Positions 1 through 7,855 of a stretch of DNA of 34,484 nucleotides are shown one piece after another. The stretch's first letter is position 1; each line of letters begins with the position of its first letter. This stretch comes from Hypericibacter sp963696655 (GTDB taxonomy: Bacteria; Pseudomonadota; Alphaproteobacteria; Dongiales; Dongiaceae). The position numbers and the translations under genes are program-made. The notes beneath the pieces are model-generated. The model was not told where the DNA came from and did no database searches. It worked only from the letters and a program-made list of their open reading frames with translations. The DNA lies in NCBI GenBank assembly GCA_963696655.1, contig CAVOLB010000029.1:1-34484 (forward strand), given 5' to 3'.

Positions 1-163
1 GGGGAGGTTAGGGTGGGGGGTGATCGAAGAGCGCGATGATGGCCCGCTGGGACCAGCGCTTCGCTGCCTGCCTGTTGGCAATCAATTGCGCGCAAATGCG
101 ATTGGCTGATAGCGAGACCTGCATCTACCCCCCACCCCAGCCTCCCCCTCAAGGGGGGAGGTG
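1..163. repeat. Paired inverted C/G-rich palindromic repeats, first locus (left copy truncated by window edge)
   Basis: Positions 1-21 hold the right half of one copy (GGGGAGGTTAGGGTGGGGGG) and continue into GATCGAAGAGCGCGATGATG. Positions 126-162 hold a second copy in the opposite orientation, with the hairpin core CCCCCTCAAGGGGGG. The first copy plus its tail matches the reverse complement of the copy at 18288-18325, including the GATCGAAGARCGCGATGAYG tail. The second matches the reverse complement of the copy at 18184-18222, including the flanking GAAGAAAG. The stretch up to the gpsA stop at 202 contains nothing else that I can recognise. The second copy could also act as a 3' hairpin for gpsA, but no T-run follows it. 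Confidence 0.8.
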
Positions 164-201
164 AAGAAAGTAAGTAATGACGTGAGGGTGATGGCGTGCA
201 T

Positions 202-1203
202 TCAGCCCTCGGCGCGGAAGGGCCGCGACAGCAGCGCGCCGATCGCGGCCTCGATGGCGGCGCCGCGATTGAGGATATCGTCCACCGCCGCCGCGATCGG
301 CATGTCGATGCCCGCGGCCTCCGCCTGGGCGCGCAAGACCGAGGCGGTCCAGATTCCTTCCGCCACGCTGCGCCGTCCCGCCTGATAGTCGGCGAGACTC
401 TTGCCTTCTCCGAGCGCGATGCCGAGCGAGAGATTGCGCGACTGCCGGCCGCTGCAGGTGAGCACCAGATCGCCCAGTCCCGACAGGCCCATGAGCGTCT
501 CCGGTTTGGCGCCGCGCGGCACGGCGAAGCGCATCATCTCGGCCAGCCCGCGCGAGATCAGGGCCGCGCGCGCATTGTCGCCGAGCCTGCGGCCGATCAC
601 GATGCCGCAGGCGATCGCCAGCACATTCTTGATGGCGCCGCCGAGCTCGACGCCAGTCACGTCGCCCGACCAGTAGAGGCGAAAACGCGGGGCGGCCACA
701 GCCTCCACGATCGCCTGGCCCAGCGCCGCATCGACCGCGGCGACGGTGGCGGCGGTCGGGAGGTCGGCCGCGACCTCGGCGGCGAAAGTGGGTCCGCTCA
801 AGACCGCGACCGGCGCATCCGGCAAGGTCTGAGCCAGCACGGCCGTCATGGTCAGTCCGCTGCTCTGCTCGATGCCCTTGGCGCAGATCACGACCGGTCG
901 GCCCCGCGGCCAGACCGGCGCGAGCTTGTCGCTGACCTCGCGCAGATGCTGTGCCGGAACGGCCAGCAGCAAGGCGTCGCAATCGCGCATCGAAGCGAGA
1001 TCGGCGCTCGCCGCGATGCGCGGATCGAGGGCGACGCCCGGCAGATAGTCCGGATTCTCGTGGCGCGCCGCGATCAGAGCCGCGATCTCCGGGCGGTGGG
1101 CCCAGAGCCGGGCCTCGCGTCCGGCGCGCCGCGCCGCCACCGCCAGCGCCGTGCCCCAGGCGCCGGCGCCGAGGACGCCCCATCGCTGCAGGGCGATCGT
1201 CAT
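202..1203 (-). CDS. gpsA: NAD(P)-dependent glycerol-3-phosphate dehydrogenase
   Basis: The 333-residue cytoplasmic enzyme interconverts dihydroxyacetone phosphate and sn-glycerol 3-phosphate, supplying the glycerol backbone of phospholipids. The length is normal for GpsA. The Rossmann motif GVLGAGAWGTALA is at residues 9-21, and family motifs SGPTFAAEVA and GGAIKNVLAIACG (with the conserved lysine) follow. The ATG overlaps the tsaD stop as ATGA, so the pair is probably translationally coupled; this tsaD-gpsA adjacency is common in alphaproteobacteria. Downstream lies a palindromic repeat instead of a classical terminator. The reading frame is intact, unlike that of tsaD just upstream. Confidence 0.96.
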   Translation of the reverse strand: MTIALQRWGVLGAGAWGTALAVAARRAGREARLWAHRPEIAALIAARHENPDYLPGVALDPRIAASADLASMRDCDALLLAVPAQHLREVSDKLAPVWPRGRPVVICAKGIEQSSGLTMTAVLAQTLPDAPVAVLSGPTFAAEVAADLPTAATVAAVDAALGQAIVEAVAAPRFRLYWSGDVTGVELGGAIKNVLAIACGIVIGRRLGDNARAALISRGLAEMMRFAVPRGAKPETLMGLSGLGDLVLTCSGRQSRNLSLGIALGEGKSLADYQAGRRSVAEGIWTASVLRAQAEAAGIDMPIAAAVDDILNRGAAIEAAIGALLSRPFRAEG

Positions 1204-2287
1204 GCCTTGACGCCGGCCCCGGCCGCGCGCGGTGCCGTCGGGTCGAGCGGCCAGCGCGGCCGCGCCGCGAAATCGAGACCGTCGCCATCGGCAGGGACCG
1301 CCCGCTTCGCAGCCGTTCGATTCCGGCCCAGGCGATCATCGCGGCATTGTCGGTGCAGAGCGCGAGCGGGGGTGCCACCAGCGGAAGGCCCTTCGCCCGC
1401 GCGACTCGATCGAGCGCCTGCCGGATGCGTCCATTGGCGGCGACGCCGCCGGCCACCACCAGGGCCGTCAGTCCGCCGCCGGTCGCCGCGGCCAGGTCGA
1501 GCGCGTTGGCGGTGCGATCCGCCAGCACCGCCGCGATCGCCTCCTGCAGCGCCAGCGCCAGCCCGTCGCGCTCCCGCTCGGGCAGGCGGCCTTCGATCGC
1601 CAGCTCTTCGACGCGCTGGCGCAGCGCGGTCTTGAGACCGGAGAAGGAAAAATCGCAGCCGGGACGGCCCAGCATCGGCCGCGGCAAAGCGTAGCGCTTG
1701 GGATCGAGGCCCGCTTCGGCGGCGCGCCGCGCCGCCTGCTCGATCGCGGGCCCGCCCGGATAGCCCAATCCCAGCAGCTTCGCACCCTTGTCGAAGGCCT
1801 CGCCGGCCGCGTCGTCCACCGTGGTGCCGAGGCGCCGGTAACGTCCGACGCCGTCGACCCGAAGCAGCTGGCAATGGCCGCCCGAGACCAGCAACAGCAG
1901 GAACGGAAACTCGACACCGGGATCGAGCCGCGCCGAGAGCGCGTGGCCCTCGAGGTGATTGATCGCGAGGAAAGGACGGCCGAGCGCCAGCGCGATGGCC
2001 TTGCCCATCGTCACGCCGACCAGCACGCCGCCGATGAGACCGGGGCCGGCGGTCGCGGCGATGGCGTCGATATCCTTGGCCGCGAGCCCTGCTTGTTCCA
2101 GCGCCTGGCCGATCAGCCGGTCGAGCTGGGTCAGATGGCTGCGCGCGGCGATCTCCGGCACCACCCCGCCGAACGGCCGGTGCTCCTTCAGTTGCGACAG
2201 CACGAGCTCGACGATCCGCTCGCGCTTCTCGTTCACGACCGCGACCGCGGTCTCATCGCAACTGGATTCGATACCTAGGACACGCAT
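1200..2287 (-). pseudogene. tsaD: tRNA N6-adenosine threonylcarbamoyltransferase TsaD, interrupted by a 1-base frame break
   Basis: TsaD transfers the threonylcarbamoyl group to A37 of ANN-decoding tRNAs. The start at 2287 (MRVLGIESSCDETAVAV) is the canonical N-terminus; an upstream in-frame start at 2362 only adds a non-family extension. The metal-binding HLEGH is at residues 111-115, SGGHCQL and the FSFSGLKTALR block follow, and LCTDNAAMIAW is present. Near 1281-1300 the frame is lost: reading continues as SISRRGRAGR, whereas the family ending GLDFAARPRWPLDP lies in the neighbouring frame and stops at 1200, overlapping gpsA. One missing base explains this exactly, since 1088 + 1 nt gives 362 codons plus a stop. 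TsaD is normally essential, so a sequencing or assembly error is more likely than true loss. A promoter is presumably in the 281-bp region shared with hemC. Confidence 0.93.
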
Positions 2288-2568
2288 GACGCGACTCGGG
2301 GGGGCGGACGGATCGGAACGGCTTGCCATCGCTGGCGGGAGCGCGTGCCAGGGAAGGGCCATGGCGGGCGCGATCCTAATCGCGAGGACGGGTTGCCGCC
2401 AGCCATGCGAGTCGCGGCCGATGGACGCCTTGATTCAGCCCGCAAAATGACATTGGCGGCCCAAAAACCGCCCCGGCGGGGCCGCTTGCCAGCGGCCGGC
2501 CAAAGCCCTAAAGCTGGGCTCCAACAGGCATTTCGCCCAGGACGGCCGATGAAATCGAGTCGCAGGCA

Positions 2569-3510
2569 ATGACAGGCGCGCGCGTCCGAATCGGCACCCG
2601 CGGCAGCCCTCTGGCACTGGCCCAGGCGCACGAGTTGCGCGACCGGCTCAGGGCCGCGCATGATGCGTTGCGCGTCGCCGATGCGATCGAGATTCGAATC
2701 ATCAAGACCACCGGCGACAAGATCCAGGACCGGCCCTTGACCGAGATCGGCGGCAAGGGGCTGTTCACCAAAGAGATCGAGGAAGCGCTGATCGATCGGC
2801 AGATCGACATGGCGGTTCATTCGATGAAGGATGTGGAGACGCGTCTGCCGGATGGTCTCGAGATTCCGACCCTGCTGGAGCGCGAGGATCCGCGCGACGC
2901 GCTGATCGCGCGCGAAGGCAGCAGTCTCGCCAGCCTGCCCCGGGGCATCGTGGTCGGCTCCGCCTCGCTGCGGCGCAAGGCACAGATCCTGCTGCATCGG
3001 CCGGACCTGGACGTCGTCAATCTGCGCGGCAATGTCGGTACGCGGCTGCAGAAGCTGGCCGACGGCAAGATCGGCGCCACGCTGCTGGCGCTCGCGGGCC
3101 TGCGGCGGCTGGGGATGGAAGACAAGGCGACGGCGCTGCTTTCGACCGACGAGATGCTGCCGGCCCCCGGCCAGGGCGCCATCGGCATCGAGATCCGGTC
3201 CGAAGACGAGGAGGCCAGGCGCTGGCTGGCACCGCTCGATCATCGCGCGACCCATATCGCCGTTACGGCGGAGCGCGCCCTGCTCGCCTCGCTCGACGGC
3301 TCCTGCCGCACGCCGATCGCGGCCCTGGCCGAGATCAGCCATGACCGTCTCTCCTTGCGGGCCTTGATCGCGTTGCCCGATGGCAGCCAGCACCACCGCG
3401 AGACCGTCGAGGGACCGGTCGCGCAAGCCGCGCAATTGGGGCGCAAGGCCGGCGAGGCGCTGCGCAGCAAAGCCGGCGCCGGCTTCTTTGCCCGGCTGCA
3501 GGAAGCCTGA
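2569..3510 (+). CDS. hemC: Hydroxymethylbilane synthase (porphobilinogen deaminase)
   Basis: The cytoplasmic enzyme joins four porphobilinogens into hydroxymethylbilane in heme and corrin synthesis. The 313-residue length fits. The N-terminus RIGTRGSPLALAQA is typical, HSMKDVE carries the catalytic Asp (residue 88), and LDGSCRTPIAALA carries the dipyrromethane-cofactor Cys (residue 246). The gene is divergent from tsaD. hemD starts 25 bp downstream, so the two are probably co-transcribed and act in sequence. A weak TTGCCA-16-CTAAAG promoter-like pair at 2486-2513 is the only upstream signal I noticed. GCAGG just before the ATG is a poor ribosome site. Confidence 0.96.
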   Translation: MTGARVRIGTRGSPLALAQAHELRDRLRAAHDALRVADAIEIRIIKTTGDKIQDRPLTEIGGKGLFTKEIEEALIDRQIDMAVHSMKDVETRLPDGLEIPTLLEREDPRDALIAREGSSLASLPRGIVVGSASLRRKAQILLHRPDLDVVNLRGNVGTRLQKLADGKIGATLLALAGLRRLGMEDKATALLSTDEMLPAPGQGAIGIEIRSEDEEARRWLAPLDHRATHIAVTAERALLASLDGSCRTPIAALAEISHDRLSLRALIALPDGSQHHRETVEGPVAQAAQLGRKAGEALRSKAGAGFFARLQEA

Positions 3511-3535
3511 GAGGCGAACCCAGGGAAACCACACC

Positions 3536-4819
3536 ATGGCGCTGACCGCTCTCATCACCCGACCCGATGACGATGCCGAACCGCTCGCCGCGGCGCTGAT
3601 CGCGCGCGGCATCACGGTCGTGCGCGAGCCCTTGCTCGCGGTCAAGCCCGTTGCCGACGCCGCGGTCGATCTCGATGGCGTGCAGGCGCTGCTCTTCACC
3701 AGTGCCAATGGCGTGCGCGCCTTCGCCAATCTTTCCCAGCGCCGCGATCTCCCGGTCTTCGCGGTCGGCGACAACACGGCGCGCACCGCGCGGGCGGCGG
3801 GCTTCGACAATGTCGAGAGCGCGGCCGGTGCTGTCGACGATCTGGCACGGCTGGTCGCGCGGCGGCTCGATCCCAAGCGCGGCGCCTTGTTCCATGCGGC
3901 GGGCTCGGCGGTTGCCGGCGATCTCGCGGGGCTGCTGGGCGAGAAGGGTTTCGAGCTCAGGCGTGTCATGCTTTATTCCGCCGATCAGGCGGCCGCGCTG
4001 ACCGATGATGCCAATGCGCGCCTCGAACGCGGCGAGATCGGCCTGGTGCTGCTGTTCTCGCCGCGCACGGCCGAGACCTTCGTGACGCTGGTGCGCGGTG
4101 CCGGCGACGCGGCGATGCAGGGGATCGAGCAGGCGACGGCGCTCTGCCTCAGCCCCGCCGTCGAGAAGGCGGCGCAGGGCCTGCCCTGGCGGTCGCTACT
4201 GACGGCGGAGAAAGCCGATCTGCCTTCGATGCTGCGGCTGGTCGATCAGGCCGCCGAGGCGGCGCGGCCGATCGCCAGCAGTGCCGCCACGCGCGACACG
4301 GCCCATGCCGGCGACACGCCCGCGCCGGCCGATATCGAGGCCGCCTTGAAGCGGATGGCGCGCCGGCCGCCACCGGCAAGGCGCTTCGCGCTGGTGGCGG
4401 GGCTCCTGATCCTGGTGGTGGCCGTCGTCGCGTCACGGCCGCTCTGGCAACCCTTCATCGATCGCCTGACGACCACCTCGGAAACGGTAGCCCCCGCCCC
4501 GACCGGCAGCGCCGACACCGCGTCGACGACCAGCGGCGCCTCCAACGATACGAGCCTCGCCGCCGTCAAGGCGGAAGCGGCCCAGCTCGAAAGCGATCTC
4601 GCGCTGATGCAGGCCGCGATGGAGCGGGCGGCGACCGAGCGCCAGGCGCAGTGGGAGCGCATCGGCACGCTCGAGAAGCAGATGGGCGAGCTCGCCCCGA
4701 AGCTCGAGGCGCTGATCAAGGCGCAGGCCGATCTGCAGGACAAGATCGGGACAGCAGGCCTCGGGCGCGACCGCGGCGACACCGGCGTTGCCCGACGATA
4801 TCGCGGCCCTGCCCGGTGA
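3536..4819 (+). CDS. hemD: Uroporphyrinogen-III synthase fused to the N-terminal part of a mitofilin-like membrane protein (frame broken near 4750)
   Basis: Residues 1 to about 235 form a HemD domain (N-terminus MALTALITRPDDDAEPLA, then LLFTSANGVRAFA and LLFSPRTAETFV), which cyclises hydroxymethylbilane to uroporphyrinogen III. The frame continues without a stop through a Pro/Ala-rich linker and one membrane span at about residues 282-300 (RFALVAGLLILVVAVVASR). A Glu/Gln/Ala coiled coil then resembles the start of COG4223/mitofilin-like proteins, which usually follow hemD as a separate gene. At about 4748-4751 one extra base shifts the frame, so this ORF ends in an unrelated tail at 4819. Without that base the product would run to 5687 (716 residues). 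The HemD assignment is firm. The fusion is visible in the sequence, but its biological reality is unproven. Confidence 0.85.
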   Translation: MALTALITRPDDDAEPLAAALIARGITVVREPLLAVKPVADAAVDLDGVQALLFTSANGVRAFANLSQRRDLPVFAVGDNTARTARAAGFDNVESAAGAVDDLARLVARRLDPKRGALFHAAGSAVAGDLAGLLGEKGFELRRVMLYSADQAAALTDDANARLERGEIGLVLLFSPRTAETFVTLVRGAGDAAMQGIEQATALCLSPAVEKAAQGLPWRSLLTAEKADLPSMLRLVDQAAEAARPIASSAATRDTAHAGDTPAPADIEAALKRMARRPPPARRFALVAGLLILVVAVVASRPLWQPFIDRLTTTSETVAPAPTGSADTASTTSGASNDTSLAAVKAEAAQLESDLALMQAAMERAATERQAQWERIGTLEKQMGELAPKLEALIKAQADLQDKIGTAGLGRDRGDTGVARRYRGPAR

Positions 4820-5687
4820 GATCGCGGATCTGCGTGCCAGGCTCGACAGTCTCGCGGCTGCCGCTGCCGCGGCTCCGGCTCCGGCACCCAGCGAGGGCAG
4901 CGCCGACGGCGCGGCGCTCGCCAATCTGCAAGCTTCGCTCGATCAGCTGTCGAACGAGAACGCGTCGCTCAAAGCGACGCTCGACCAGGCGACGCAGCGC
5001 TTGAGCGCGCTCGATCAGTTGCAGCAGGAAAACGCCTCGCTGAAGGCCACGCTGGATCAGACCGCGCAGCGCCTGACCGCGCTCGAGGCGCGTCCCGACC
5101 CGGCCAAGGGCGAGGCCAGGAACGCGGCGCTGCTGCTGGCGACGGCGCAGCTCAAGAGTGCCATCGCGGCCGGACGCCCCTTCAATGCCGAGCTGCAGGC
5201 GGTCGACGGGCTCGCGGCCGGCGATGACGGGTTGGCCGATGTGCTGACCAAGGCGCATCTGACCCTGGGAAACTATGCCCCCCAGGGGCTGCCGACCGCC
5301 TCGACGCTGCTGCAGCAGGTGCCGGGCCTGATCGACGCGGCCCTGGAAGCCTCCGGCGGCGCGCTCGCGGAGACTCCCTCGGGCCAGGGCTGGCTCGATC
5401 GGCTGCTGTCCGGCCTGTCGAAGCTGGTGAAGGTCAGGCCCAGCGATGGCGCCGCGACCGGCGACAGCAATTCCGACCGGCTGGCTCGTGCCGAAAGCGC
5501 GGCGGCGGCGGGCGACCTCGCGGCCACGAAGGCGGCGCTGGATGGCCTGACCGGGCCCGCGGCCGATGCGGTCAAGAGCTGGCGGGACAACGCCGCCGCG
5601 CGCCTGGCGGCGGATTCCGCGCTCGACGGGCTGGAGCAGGCGGCGCTCGCCCGCGTCGCGGCCTCGCCGTCCACCGGCGGCGGCTGA
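4788..5687 (+). pseudogene. C-terminal part of the HemD-linked mitofilin-like protein
   Basis: This frame continues the hemD fusion after the break. In-frame reading upstream of 4788 gives GQQASGATAATPALPDD, which joins smoothly to the coiled coil of the preceding ORF. The only start is a TTG without a ribosome site, so it is best seen as the detached 3' end of one gene. It contains heptad-like repeats (NENASLKATLDQATQRL and QENASLKATLDQTAQRL, a 30-residue near-duplication) and then a helical domain with LLLATAQLKSAIAAGRPF, typical of COG4223 proteins. This family is thought to sit in the inner membrane with its coil in the periplasm. hemY-like follows 23 bp later, keeping the usual hemC-hemD-mitofilin-HemY order. 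Confidence 0.75.
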
Positions 5688-5710
5688 GAGCAGGAGGACG
5701 CGCAAGGCCC

Positions 5711-7168
5711 ATGCGCAGCACGCTCTGGTTTCTTCTCAAGCTTGCGATCCTGATCGCGGCGGCGATCTGGATCGCGGACCGGCCCGGCCATGTCAGCTTC
5801 GATTGGCTCGGCTGGCGCGTCGACACCAGCGTCGGCGTGCTGCTGGCGGCGCTGTTGCTGTTGATGGCCCTCGCGGCCGTGCTCTACCGGCTCTGGCATG
5901 TGATCGTGCGGGGCCCGCGCCGGCTTTCCGAACGCCGTGGCGAACGCCAGCGCCTCAAAGGCTATCGCGCCCTGACGCAAGGCATGGTCGCGGTCGCGGC
6001 GGGCGACGCCGAGGAGGCCAAGCGCCAGGCGCGCATCGCGCATGGGTTGCTGAAGGAGCCGCCCCTGACCCTGCTGCTGGCGGCCCAGGCGGCCCAGCTC
6101 TCCGGCGACGAGACGGCCGCAAGGCGCTATTTCACCGCCATGCTGGAGCGGCCCGAGACGGCCTTCCTTGGCATGCGCGGCCTGCTCAATCAGGCGCTCG
6201 CCAAAGGCGACACCGTCGAGGCGCTGAAGCTGGCCTCCAAGGCACATGAAGAGCGGCCGCAGGCCGGCTGGGCCGCGAAGGCGCTGCTCGATCTCGAATT
6301 GAAGCAGGGCGAATGGGTCTCCGCGCGCCGGACGGCCAAGGCCGCCGAGAAGCTGAAGATCATCGATCGCGAGCGCTATCGGCGCATCGAAGGCATCTCC
6401 TATCTCGAGCAGGCGCGGCTCGAGGCCGAATCGGTGCGCGCCACGGCGCTGGCGCGCGACGCCGCCCGGCTCTTGCCGGACTTCGTGCCGGCCCTGGCGA
6501 TCGAGGCGCGCGTGCTGGCACGGGCCGGCCGCGAGCGCGAGGCCGAGAAGATTCTGGAAAAGGCCTGGAACCGCGGCCTCGGCCATCCGACGATGGCGAG
6601 CGCCTATGCCGCGATCCGGCCCAATGAGAGCGCTCTCGACCGAGCCCGGCGCTTCGAGAAGCTGACCCATGGGCGGTCCGACGCGACCGAGAGCCGGCTG
6701 ACGCTGGCTGAAACCGCGATCGCCGCGGGGCTCTGGGGCCCGGCGCGCAGCAGCCTCGAGGCGGTGGCGGCGGCGGAGCGGTCGGCGCCCTCGCTGCGGC
6801 TCTGCCGGCTGATGGCCCGGCTCGAAGAGGGCGAGCATGGCGACCTGGCGGCAGCTCGCCGCTGGCTGATGGCGGCGGCCGATGCGCCGCCCGATCCCAC
6901 CTGGGTCTGCAATCATTGCGGGGCCACCGCCGGCGAATGGACCGCGCGCTGCGGCCATTGCGGCGAGTTCGACAGCCTGGCCTGGAAGGAAGGGGCCCGC
7001 GTGGTGCTGACTCTGGGTGGGGCTGCGGGCGAGACGCGCAGCCCCGAAGCGCGCTATCTCCCGGCGAGCCTGGCGCCGGCCCATCCGGCGCAGGCCGCCG
7101 CTGCCGCCGGCGACAGCAAAGTCGAGAGCAACGCCGCGCCGATCGACGCGGCGCGCCTGATTACCTGA
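5711..7168 (+). CDS. HemY-like TPR membrane protein with C-terminal zinc ribbon
   Basis: The 485-residue protein begins with two membrane spans (about residues 5-22 and 40-62) separated by DRPGHVSFDWLGWRVDTS, the signature of the HemY N-terminal family. Long helical TPR-like repeats follow. Its exact biochemical role is unsettled; it associates with late heme-synthesis genes in proteobacteria and is not protoporphyrinogen oxidase. The C-terminus carries two CxxC pairs (Cys400/403 and Cys414/417, CNHCG and CGHCGEF) that form a likely zinc ribbon. An AGGAGG ribosome site precedes the ATG. It closes the heme cluster, and a strong hairpin lies 21 bp past the stop. Confidence 0.88.
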   Translation: MRSTLWFLLKLAILIAAAIWIADRPGHVSFDWLGWRVDTSVGVLLAALLLLMALAAVLYRLWHVIVRGPRRLSERRGERQRLKGYRALTQGMVAVAAGDAEEAKRQARIAHGLLKEPPLTLLLAAQAAQLSGDETAARRYFTAMLERPETAFLGMRGLLNQALAKGDTVEALKLASKAHEERPQAGWAAKALLDLELKQGEWVSARRTAKAAEKLKIIDRERYRRIEGISYLEQARLEAESVRATALARDAARLLPDFVPALAIEARVLARAGREREAEKILEKAWNRGLGHPTMASAYAAIRPNESALDRARRFEKLTHGRSDATESRLTLAETAIAAGLWGPARSSLEAVAAAERSAPSLRLCRLMARLEEGEHGDLAAARRWLMAAADAPPDPTWVCNHCGATAGEWTARCGHCGEFDSLAWKEGARVVLTLGGAAGETRSPEARYLPASLAPAHPAQAAAAAGDSKVESNAAPIDAARLIT

Positions 7169-7189
7169 AGATCGGGTTGTCCAACGGAA

Positions 7190-7216
7190 ACGGCCGGCAG
7201 AACGCCTGCCGGCCGT
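7190..7216. terminator. Stem-loop between convergent hemY-like and YeaQ-like genes
   Basis: A perfect 11-bp stem (ACGGCCGGCAG / CTGCCGGCCGT) with a 5-base loop lies between two convergent stops at 7168 and 7245. The stem is strong enough to serve both strands. No clear T-run follows on either side, so rho-independent function is likely but not certain. Confidence 0.7.
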
Positions 7217-7244
7217 GCCGTTCCCCCGTGATTCGAAGAGAAAC

Positions 7245-7496
7245 CTAAGCGCGCCGGATCATGCGGAAGCCGACCAGCAGAATGAGCGCCCCCAGGATGG
7301 CGATGACCAGGCTGTGGAGATTGAAGCCGCTCACACTGCCGAAGCCGAGCTGGGTCCCGATGAAGCCGCCGATCACGGCACCGACGATGCCGATGACGAT
7401 GGTGACGATGATGCCGCCCGGATCGTTGCCTGGCATGATGAATTTGGCCAAGGCGCCGGCCACGAGGCCGAGCAGGATCCACGAAAGAATGCCCAT
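7245..7496 (-). CDS. GlsB/YeaQ/YmgE-family small membrane protein
   Basis: This 83-residue inner-membrane protein has three hydrophobic spans (about residues 3-18, 27-48 and 58-78). It carries the glycine-rich motif IGIVGAVIGGFIGTQLG typical of the transglycosylase-associated/YeaQ family. The family is linked to envelope stress and stationary phase, but its molecular activity is unknown. The start ATG at 7496 is supported by a GGGGAG ribosome site, and the length is usual for the family. It is monocistronic, convergent with the hemY-like gene. Confidence 0.9.
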   Translation of the reverse strand: MGILSWILLGLVAGALAKFIMPGNDPGGIIVTIVIGIVGAVIGGFIGTQLGFGSVSGFNLHSLVIAILGALILLVGFRMIRRA

Positions 7497-7664
7497 TGTC
7501 GAAACTCCCCTTTCTCCGACCGGCCCCTCACCCGCGGACCGATCGCCAAGCGCCCCGGTGACGCCGACAGGACCGCCAATCTAGAACGCCGAGGCTGATC
7601 GCAAAAGAGGGGTGCGGGCGGGGGTCGGCTTGAAACACCGGTGTGCGTCGGGAAAAAAACTCTT

Positions 7665-7840
7665 CCTCTCCGCCCGCGCAGCGGGCGGAGAGGGTAGGGT
7701 GGGTCGAAGGTTCACCCTCACCCAGCTCCGAGTAAGTCTCCGCTTCGCGTGCCGGCTTCGCCGGCGATCAAACAAATTGCGGGCCTTCGCCCGCGGACTA
7801 ACTCTTCGCAATCCTCTCCCTCACTGCGTGAGGGAGAGGA
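7665..7840. repeat. Intergenic hairpin-rich segment (palindromic repeat relics)
   Basis: The 359 bp between the YeaQ-like start and the phoD stop contain no credible gene. Three palindromes are visible. The first has a 13-bp stem at 7665-7693 (CCTCTCCGCCCGC / GCGGGCGGAGAGG). The second is GCCGGCTTCGCCGGC, a small one around 7751-7765. The third has a perfect 13-bp stem at 7812-7840 (TCCTCTCCCTCAC / GTGAGGGAGAGGA). The first and last share CCTCTCC at their base, suggesting one repeat family. The last lies 16 bp past the phoD stop and may terminate that transcript. Confidence 0.6.
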
Positions 7841-7855
7841 TAAGTAAGGTCGCTC

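Noticed and set aside
149..2362. 737-residue open frame running through tsaD and gpsA
   Set aside because: Only the part before about 1290 is TsaD. The rest is gpsA read in the wrong frame, opened by the tsaD frame break and high GC.
2275..3969. 564-residue minus-strand open frame over hemC
   Set aside because: It is antisense to hemC and hemD, which carry full catalytic motifs. The composition is typical of a shadow frame.
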